DNA of 64,000 nt from Amborella trichopoda (Eukaryota > Streptophyta > Magnoliopsida > Amborellales > Amborellaceae): NCBI RefSeq assembly GCF_000471905.2, contig NW_006494865.1:177633-241632 (forward strand), read 5' to 3'. This document shows, piece after piece, positions 56,608-64,000 of this stretch; within the stretch, counting starts at the first letter, position 1, and every line of letters starts with the position of its first letter. The notes under the pieces are model-generated. The model saw only the letters and a program-made list of their open reading frames with translations, searched no databases and was not told the origin of the DNA. The translations under genes were made by a program, and so were the position numbers.

Positions 56608-57712
56608 TGCCCCTGTTGGGGGTGGTTTTCTTTAATGTAGGTCTTACAATTTAACCAATTGTGACCACTTTGGTGGACCTTATGTGAGTGTATCGGGTCC
56701 TTGCTTGAATCTTCAAGATGAGGAATCATCAAGTATTTCTTTGTCTTCCAACCTCAGCTCCTGTATTGCAATTCAAAGGAGAGTTCTCTGGAGTTTCGAG
56801 CGAAACAGAGTCCTAAAAATGCAGTATACCATCCCTGGGCATTCAAAATCTCTTTAGATTTCCAATTTCGACCTCCACGACTCACCTTTTAATGTTTGAG
56901 AAGATCGAGGTCCTTAACACTGATCGTCAGGCTAATGCTTATTGATTTTTTTTTAACACCACTTTGACTCAAAGGAAGGAAGAGAAGAGGTTGAGAGATA
57001 AAAGACTTTGGAAAGTAGAACGAGAGAACTTCTTTATTTTATCTCATCGTCTCGGGGCTCCTTTCGGATTTTCAGCCCGGTGACATTTTTTTCAACGCTA
57101 GGGAGTCCATTTGGATTTTAGCCCTGCAGATGAGATTTTTTCTTTATTTTCTGATCGTCCAAGGTTTCTTTCGGATTTTCAGCTCTGTGATATTTTTTCC
57201 AATGCTTGAAAAACCTTTAAGATTTTACCCCAACGGATGAGATTTTCGTTTCTTTTTTTTTTCCTCTTATTTTCTTTTTTGTTTTCGAAGAAGAAAAGAA
57301 TGACAAAGGAAGAGGAGGGAAAAGAAGAGTCAAAGGTGCCCCTTTTTTTCTTTTCAGCAATTCGCCTTAAGATCATTTAAGAATTCGATCATCATTCCCT
57401 CCTCCAAGTGGCAGGGAGGTTCTAATATCGGTCTTCCTCTAATTTCCCTTGACCCAGGTTGGCATCCAAAATCTCTTTGACAATGGTTGTTGAATTTTTC
57501 TTGATGTTTTCCTTTAAACTGCTCTACTTGAACCTTGATTTTGGGACTAAAAATCACTCTCAGTTTCCAAATCCCTTAGCCCTCTGTATGGACAGATAGA
57601 CTCATTGTTGTTTTCCCGCAAATGGAGTACTTTATGTTACACATTAGGCATTAATGCCTTTTGGATCTTGAGGCATGAATTCCTCATTTGGTTATTTGCA
57701 AGGGGTGAGTGA
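56608..57712 (-). other. X element 3' region, degenerate, with 108-bp repeat
   Basis: Between the X gag and the next X LTR. Two diverged units of about 108 bp at 57060-57265 share tttcggattttcagc, gtgatattttttccaa/gtgacatttttttcaa and atgagattttt. A frame at 57557-57354 is open but has no domain. No protease, RT or integrase motif is visible, so this X element has gag only. Confidence 0.5.
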
Positions 57713-58186
57713 TTACCCAATTCCTTTTCGGTAATCTTTTTCATCGCAAATTTTGAATTGTTTCTCGAGGGTTAACTTCGTAGTAGACTTCTTTTCAGTG
57801 TTCAAGCTTAGATGAGACTCTTGCACAAGAGGAGTGCTTGAGTTGGTACTAGATGGCCTTATGACATGTTGGGAGTCAACAAAGAAGGGTTTAATCTCAT
57901 TAGTTGCCCCCGTTGTATTAAACGGCCTTATGACGTGTTGGGAATCAACAAACGGCCTCATTAATTGTCCTATTGTATCCTCTTCCTGAGAGGAGTTTTC
58001 CCCTACTGAATATTTTGATGGGGTTGCCATTGCAGGTCTTTCCGTTCCATTGGGAACTTGCTCTTCGCTGGATGCATTCTCTTGACATGGTGGTGCTCCA
58101 ATTATCGAAGTTGTGCTCATGTTGTTAATGAGTTTTAGAGAGTCTGCCTCTTGAGGAGGTAGTATGATCAGATTTTCATTATTCAA
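57713..58186 (-). pseudogene. X gag-downstream frame
   Basis: 157-codon Ser/Thr/Asn-rich frame with a repeated segment: FVDSQHVIRPFNTTGATNEI then FFVDSQHVIRPSSTNSSTP, an internal 24-residue duplication. The start is the first Met; the frame probably continues from the gag frame above after a stop at 58195. No domain recognised. Confidence 0.4.
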
Positions 58187-58212
58187 TTCTTGATCCTAGA
58201 TTGGTGGATCAC

Positions 58213-58875
58213 TCAGAAATCTTGTGAAGGTGGGCAATGTGGGTCCCTTAGAATTTTAAAAGGTTCGACTTTGTTTGACATCTGAGGTGTTGGCCCCTTA
58301 TTTGGACGCGTAGTGGGAGACTTCGGGGTGTTGGCCCCTCGTTCGGAAGATGACCCCCTCTCATTAGCTCTGACCATGTCAATCTCTAGGGTATCATCTT
58401 CGTCATACTGGTCCCACTTAGGAGGGTCATCAGAGTTTGGGGACGAAGAGTTTCCTCTAAGAAGACTTAAAAGATCTTCTTCAGCCTCTTGAAGGTGATG
58501 ATTGTCAGCGAATATGAATTGACTACGATCATCCTCTTCATCTCCGTTCTCAATTATATGAATGATAACATCCTCCTTTGAGTTACCCGGAGCTCCCGTT
58601 TCTTCGGTCGTTGTGGCCATATTGTTTAGGAGAGGGTTTGTGAAGATTCTCATCTTTTGATTAGATTCCTCAACAGGTTGATTACTAGGTCCGACAATGA
58701 TGTCTCCCCCATTGAACAACCGTTGAATGGCCCTCTTTAAATAAAAACAATTTTGGGTATCATGAGCATGGTTTCTATGCCACTTGCACCATATGTTATT
58801 AACCTTAACCTCAAATGGTGGTTCAGATGATGGCGGGAGTTGAACCATGTTTTTCTTCAAGAGTAACTCCAACAC
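58213..58875 (-). pseudogene. gag: X gag: C-terminal zinc-like motif region
   Basis: 220-codon frame. Starts LELLLKKNMVQLPPSSEPPF and then has IWCKWHRNHAHDTQNCFYLK followed by RAIQRLFNGGDI. The Cx2Hx4HxxxxC motif with a following Lx(3)I-L-GG pattern is the Tat/Athila-type Gag finger, equivalent to YCAYHKKVGHPTQDC of family T. After it comes an acidic, Ser-rich tail. Open throughout, but separated from the capsid by a frame change. Confidence 0.7.
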
Positions 58876-58880
58876 TTTTT

Positions 58881-60093
58881 CTAATGGGTCTTTGAGAGGA
58901 TTGAAGTTGTGCTCTCTCCATCGATTGTTATTTTGAGCATTAGCTCTCGGTGACCCCTTTGATTTTGATTCCTATTGTTATGCTGGGTGGCTAAACCTGG
59001 AGCCGGTCCATTAATGACAACCTCATTAACCTGACCAGAAACATTCCCCTTACCATTGCTCTTGCTCTTATTCTGGGGAGTCGTGATGGGTTTGTTATTG
59101 GGTCTAGTGCTGTTGGGTGTCCCTCTCGCCCTTTCAAGTCGTGCCACCCTCTTGATCATAGAATCGAAAGAGTCGGGGACAATGCCTTGGTTGAAGAAAG
59201 TCTTGTATTCAGGAGCGGTATTTTCTAAGGCCATGGAGATTTTAGCTGGGTCTGTAAGTGGACATTCGATGACCGCATCGCCGCCTCGTGGAATTGACCA
59301 ATGAAATCCTCGAAGGATTCTCTTGGGTTTTTTTTTGTGCCACTGAGCTCACCCAGGGAGAGAGATCTTCATGTCGACCCACAATAATGAGAGACCAACT
59401 GGTTGAACATTTTGTCTGGAGTAATGTGTGGTTGAGCGGTCATTATTCTCCGATGCCAGTTCAAGGCCTCGCCGGTCAATGTTTGTGAAAACAGGGCCTT
59501 TAGCTGTTTAGGACTATCTCGCAAAGCTCAAATAGAGAGGAGGTACGTGTCTATGTGGATATCTTGGTCACTCTTCCCATTGAATTTGTTTCTAAACTCT
59601 GGGATCACAAACCCAGGGGGAATTTCTTCCATGCCTCCAAGGGTCTCATGAACATAGGCCTTTGGGGGTAGAATTTCATTCATACCCATTCTTACAAGCG
59701 TATCTTCTACTGCTTTTATGGTGCTATCTTGTTGGGTATTTGGCATGATAGTAGGCCCACCGGTCGGTGGGTTTCCAAGCATAGACTAATGAGTCGAGTC
59801 TTGGGAAGATGTTGCCCTATTTGTGCCTGAGATTGATGACCCCCGGTCACCAGGGTAGTTTGACACATTTGTGCTTGAGGGGCATACTGACCCATAGGCA
59901 TCGCCACCAGCTGCGAAAACTGCAATGTTCGTTGGACCTGATTTACTAAAGGGACCGATTGAAGAATTGGCTGACTTGGCTGTGCTATGGGTTGACCTAT
60001 GCTATTAGGCTGGTTTATGATCGACCCATGAACTAGGGCTTGGACAGGGTAACCTAGATCAACTAGACTCTTAAGGGCAGCCTGAACGTCCAC
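58881..60093 (-). pseudogene. gag: X gag: N-terminal half and capsid core
   Basis: Gln/Pro-rich N-terminus (IGQPIAQPSQPILQSVPLVN, frame 60093-59716), then IPPGFVIPEFRNKFNGKSDQ at 59610 (the capsid entry, with the usual D-G---P changed to NGKSDQD). LTGEALNWHRRI near 59460, NPRESFEDFIGQFHEAAMRS near 59300, ALENTAPEYKTFFNQGIVPD (frame 59234), and a KRVARLERARG linker into basic sequence. Three frames are needed. The order matches Retrotrans_gag of non-chromovirus Ty3/gypsy elements. Confidence 0.75.
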
Positions 60094-60350
60094 TCACCTA
60101 AGGGTAGGCCTAGATTGGCACCTCTGCTGCGTACCATATTCAGGACGTCATGAGCTGCACTATGGTGACTCGAGGTAGGGTTAAAATTCCTAGACCGAAA
60201 TGGGTCTTGATTTTGAGACCATTGAGCCTCAAGGCTATCTGGGTGCGACTTCTGGGGGGTATTAGATACTATATGGACCTCTCCCCTGGCACGACTCCTG
60301 CTTTGTTTGCCTAAGGTTACACGGCTCCTACTATGGTTATGTAAGCTTCC

Positions 60351-60578
60351 CTATATTTTCTGGGCAGATCCCACTTTTCGGACCATACACACCTCGGGAT
60401 TTGGAGTAGATCCTTGGGACTCTTTCTCTTGTTGGAGACCGGGGTGTCGGATTATGAACTGGGCTGAGTTCTGACTGTAATCCCAAGGGATTGTAGCATA
60501 GTGGTCCCTAAGTTTGGGAAGGTTGGGCTTAGAGTTGGCCGTGGAACAATCATCATAGTCTCCTTGGGTGACTGACAT
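60351..60578 (-). pseudogene. X gag-proximal first frame
   Basis: 75 codons starting MSVTQGDYDDCSTANSKPNL and including LRDHYATIPWDYSQNSAQF. A Leu-Arg...Pro-Trp-Asn/Asp-Tyr block of this kind occurs near the start of some Tat-type Gag or ORF1 products; that resemblance is from memory and weak. It is the first Met downstream of the leader repeats. Confidence 0.4.
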
Positions 60579-61404
60579 GGTGATTGCTCTTAGCAGGGTC
60601 CTAGGATATAGACTTGATGAACTAGGGTGGACCTAGCCTGACTTTAGGGGTAAACCTTAAATAAGACCTAAGCTAAGACTAGATTAGAATCTAGACTCAC
60701 TGGGTTTTGGTTCAGACCCTACGGTAGGGTGAGGTTAATCTATCCCTAGAGCTAACTCTAAACTTAGATCTATACTAGAACCTAGACTAAGATCTAGACT
60801 AGATCTTAGTCAGAGCTAGGACCAAGTGTGGGTTCAGGTTCGAACCGTGGTGTGAGCCTGGTTCGGACTTGGACTAAGATGGGTGCAAGCTTGGGCTTGG
60901 ACCTAGAGGGTTTGAAACTAAGACCGGATGTGGACCTGGACTGGATCATGATTGAACTTGGAACGAGCCTTTGGCTCGGACCAAGAGGAGGCCTTGGTTT
61001 GGACCTGGGTGTGAACCTGGTTCGGACCTAGGCTTGGATGGGTATAAGCATAGACTTGGACCCAAAGTGTTTTAATTATCAGACCATGTGCGGACCTGGA
61101 ATGGATCAAAAGATGAGCAATGAATGAGATTTCAGCTCGGATCAAGAGGGGGCCTAGGTTCGAACCTGGGTGTGAACTTGATTCGGATCTGGGCTAGGCT
61201 GGCTACAAGCCTGAACTTAGACTCAAAGAGCTTTAATGATCAGACCAGACGTGGACCTGGATTGGAACAAAGATGAGTTAGGAACGAGCCTTCGGCTTGG
61301 ACCAAGAGGGGGCCTAGTTTCGAAACAAGGCGAAACCTAGTTCGGACGTGGGCCACACTGGGTGTAAGCCTGAACTTGGACCCAAAAGCTGGTCTGGACT
61401 GGAA
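60579..61404 (-). repeat. X leader: about 160-bp tandem repeat, four units
   Basis: 60579-60820 holds short taga-ccta/ctagactaga text. From about 60830 a unit of roughly 160 bp repeats four times: ggttcggacctgggctt, gggtataagc, acttggaccca, gatcagaccagacgtggac, ctggattgga, aacgagccttcggctcggac, aagagggggcct. Unit landmarks ttggaccca/ttagactca fall near 60900, 61058, 61220 and 61378. Diverged by point changes. No hairpin or frame is kept throughout. Confidence 0.85.
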
Positions 61405-62237
61405 TCTAAGAGTAACCGATCAGAAATAAGCAAGCAAGCACATGAAACATTTTACCTAGTCTGATTATAGGTTGGCTTGGCTTAAGAGTGGGTTTCTAAC
61501 TATTGAAATGCGGCTAGGGTCATATAGGCCCCCACATAGGTCTTGTCCTCCTGTTTTGGGATGTTCACCTGTTCCTTCTATACATGGAATTTCTTTGAGG
61601 CAAAGTATTACGGAGGAGGCTCTTAATGCTAGGTTCCCCTCACGCCGTTAACGTGGATTTTGGGGGTTTTCGAATTATTTGTTTTCTGGTTTTTTGAGAT
61701 TCCCAGTTGGTGTGTGCTAGAGTGTGTAAAGAAGCACGCAAATGAAAATAAAGTCAAGCACACAGGCACATATTATGAAAGAAAACAATTAAGTGCTTGA
61801 TGCTGATCGTGCCTAGCAATTCGCGCTTCGAGGCAAAACTTGCTCGAAGCACAATATAGATGGAGGAGTGAGGTACCCCTAAGAATGTATGGTCAAAGTA
61901 GTGAAACCAAGCACAGTCTGTGCTTAGTCGAGCATGACCCAAGTCACGGATGACTCGAACAGGACACGGTTCACGGAGACTGCAAGCAACCCTCAATAAT
62001 ATATATATATATAATTTTAAAATTGATGAGAAATAAATAAAATAAGCATGATAAAATCAGGAAAAACAGGAATTCAACCCAAATTAAGTAACTAGAATGA
62101 AATCAAAAAGTCAAGAATAGAGCAGACCTACCTAAAGCAAAACATTTTTTTGGTATTTTTAAAAATTTTATTGTAAGCTTAAATTTTGTGAGAATGCAGC
62201 TAAGATTCTATAGAAAATACCTACAAATTTCCAGAGC
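61405..62237 (-). other. X leader, unique part
   Basis: No frame with a known domain. A TA run lies at 61999-62013. From 62030 the text becomes the A/T-rich half of a leader module (cataaaatcagg, aagaatagagcagacctacct). Confidence 0.4.
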
Positions 62238-62986
62238 AATATGAGACTTTTTAGTTTGCACAACACAGGGCGGGTCTCTCGGGCAACATAGGTAGTGTCG
62301 CCCATGTAAGCTTCGCGACACCAAGTGTGTCGCCAAAACAAAAAAATTTATTTTATATTTTTTAATGATGGATTTTAATGAAATGAAACTAATTTAAACT
62401 ATCAGAAACAATAAAAATAATTTTTTTTTCTGAAATAAATTAAATAACTAGAAAACAGGGAAGTTCAGATAGGACATACCTATATCGAGTAAAGTAATTT
62501 TTTGGTATTTTAAAAAAATTTATTTTGATCAAAATATTTGTAAACAGACTCAATAGAGGTCATAGAATAGATTTAAAAAATTTCAGAAAAATAAAAAATG
62601 TCTTGATTTGGGCAACACAGAGCATGTCTCCCGGGTGACACGGGTAGTGTTGCCCTTGTAAGCTGGGCGACACTAGGTGTGTCACCCAAAAAATTCATTT
62701 ATTTTTAATACTTTTATATTTTTTTCTTGTATATATTGATAAAATAATACAACTTTAAACTTTTTGAAACAACAAATAAAATATTTTTTGATGAAAATAA
62801 ATTCAAATAAATTGACAGGAGGGAACTACAGATCTAAAAAAAAACTATGTTTTATTGTATTTATAAATATTTTATGTTTCCCAAAAAAATTGGGAATAGT
62901 CACCAAATTTCACCTAGAACATTTTTACAAAGTTTCAAAAGATTCGGAGATTTTCAAAATTTTGATGCTCGGATCACGCTCGATTT
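62238..62986 (-). repeat. X-family leader, first element: GTCGCC modules
   Basis: Two full units of about 350 bp (62247 and 62597 mark the repeated start gagactttttagtttg/atgtcttgatttggg), and part of a third before 62238. Each carries ggcaacac/gtcgccc clusters (62260-62335; 62608-62690) that can pair with one another. Matches 55475-56195. Confidence 0.75.
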
Positions 62987-63004
62987 GCCCCACGGTGGGC
63001 GCCA
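62987..63004 (-). other. Primer-binding site, first X element
   Basis: The minus strand reads TGGCGCCCACCGTGGGGC, a site I know from Tat-type plant elements (exact tRNA not assigned here). It sits three bases from an LTR that ends ...CA on minus (TG at 63008-63009 on plus). Confidence 0.8.
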
Positions 63005-63007
63005 AAC

Positions 63008-64000
63008 TGTTTATAGCACATAATCAAGCAATCTAACAATGTAGATCACCCTAATCTGACACTTCAAACTGAGAAAAATGAAGAGGAACATATATGTTAG
63101 AGAAAGTGGGAGCTATCAAATTCAAATGTGAGATCAGATCTGCTCGCTAATGAGCAGACCTGCTCTCAGATTTGTGGCGGAGCCAACGTGATCCAAATTT
63201 CAAAACAAGATTTTCAATCAAAAAAAATAAAATTCAGATAATAAATAAATAAATATTATAAAATAAAGAAGAAATGGAGGGAGAAGGAGTACCTGACCAG
63301 GCCGGACGGCTCGGGACCCCCAAGCCCCTGAGGGATCACGCGTATCAGAACCGATTCCTCTTTGCACTTCTGATTCAGGTGTTGATGATCAGTAAGTCTC
63401 TGTGGTATTGGTGTGGTTGTACCTTAATTTTTGATCTAGGTTGAGTTTAGATGTGACTGCAGAACAGTGTGAAGGCTCTCTCTGTATCTCTCAAGTTTAT
63501 CTTTCCAGCTTAAAGTTTTTAAAGTCTCTTTGTTCCCACTCCCTCAAATGACCACCGAGATGATTTTTTTTTTTAACAAGGGATTTGTTGGGGCAATGTT
63601 ATCCCCGCAACCAACAAATCCTCAGTCAACATCATTCGAATTTAAAAAAAATGAATTTTAGGTGGTACAGATAGCTTTCCTTGGGCCCCACACCCAACAT
63701 AAATGACCTAGAAAGTAGGGGAAATTCATGAGAATGCGTAAAAACACGTTTCAGTGAAAATGCATCAGTGTCGCCTGGGCAACGCACCTAGTGTCGTTTA
63801 GGTCAAAACACCTCTGATTTAAAAACTTATTTTTCAAACATGTTGTTGAACCTTTATGAAGTATTCAGAAAACATTTGAGTCGAAATGGAGTCTTTTACT
63901 ATTTTTAATGATTTGTTTTGTAAAACAGCTCATTTTTAAGGTTTTGGTTCAAAACATGAGGGTTTCTAGGTTGGTAGAATGGTTCTGGTCTAAGAGTAAG
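63008..64000 (-). mobile_element. X-family LTR, first element (runs off window)
   Basis: 5' LTR of the X element whose gag lies at 57713-60578. The first 390 bases match 56216-56590 and in part 7470-7785. Later bases include another gtcgcctgggcaacgcacct cluster at 63769. The outer end is beyond the window. Confidence 0.75.

Overview
The window looks like an assembled stretch of plant nuclear heterochromatin, probably from an angiosperm with a retrotransposon-rich genome. I see no intact host gene, no tRNA or rRNA gene and no prokaryotic signal. Almost everything recognisable is Ty3/gypsy LTR-retrotransposon debris, with internal gaps (544 N at 11733-12276), stops and frameshifts in nearly every frame. 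The species cannot be read from the sequence.

Two main families and one minor family explain most of it. Family T (my label) is an Ogre/Tat-like family. It has very long LTRs (up to about 6 kb) ending in CA and a primer-binding site of the form TGGYGACTCCACT, 3 bases past the LTR. A leader of 1.6-2.1 kb carries a degenerate ORF1-like region, followed by gag, a DGGS protease, RT, RNase H plus a second (archaeal-type) RNase H, and an integrase with a GPF module. An antisense open frame related to the plant mobile domain (PMD) lies towards the 3' LTR. Family X lies on the minus strand. Its PBS reads TGGCGCCCACCGTGGGGC, its leader is made of about 350-bp tandem modules carrying GGGCGACAC/GTCGCCC motifs, and it has a frameshifted gag. 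The minor family is a small minus-strand element with an iMet-type PBS (TGGTATCAGACC) at the left edge.

Layout: 1-2765 tandemly duplicated small LTR element (-). 2766-3929 unassigned. 3930-7295 T LTR copy 1 fused by deletion to a leader fragment (+). 7470-7785 X LTR fragment (-). 7790-18310 T element 1 (+): LTR copy 2, PBS, leader, gag, protease, C-terminal part of the antisense ORF. 18310-28325 T element 2 (+): giant LTR copy 3, PBS, leader, gag. 28326-37365 T element 3 (+): LTR copy 4, PBS, leader, gag, RT. 37366-39060 a second gag segment spliced in. 39240-43213 antisense PMD ORF (-). 43600-53540 T element M (-): 3' LTR, integrase with a 0.7-kb tandem duplication, dual RNase H, RT remnant, gag tail, 5' LTR end. 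53540-55412 LTR fragment copy 5 (+). 55475-64000 two X elements (-).

Taken together the copies cover all the parts of an Ogre/Tat element, but no copy is complete. PR survives in element 1, RT in element 3, and RNase H/IN only in element M. Catalytic motifs are damaged (YVDD read as CADD; integrase second Asp read as Tyr). The most interesting structure lies in the T LTRs. Each copy carries its own about 50-60-bp minisatellite in which a short hairpin alternates with a CU-rich spacer, and the hairpin arms appear to co-vary. One LTR has also expanded a higher-order minisatellite that its opposite-strand relative keeps as a single monomer.
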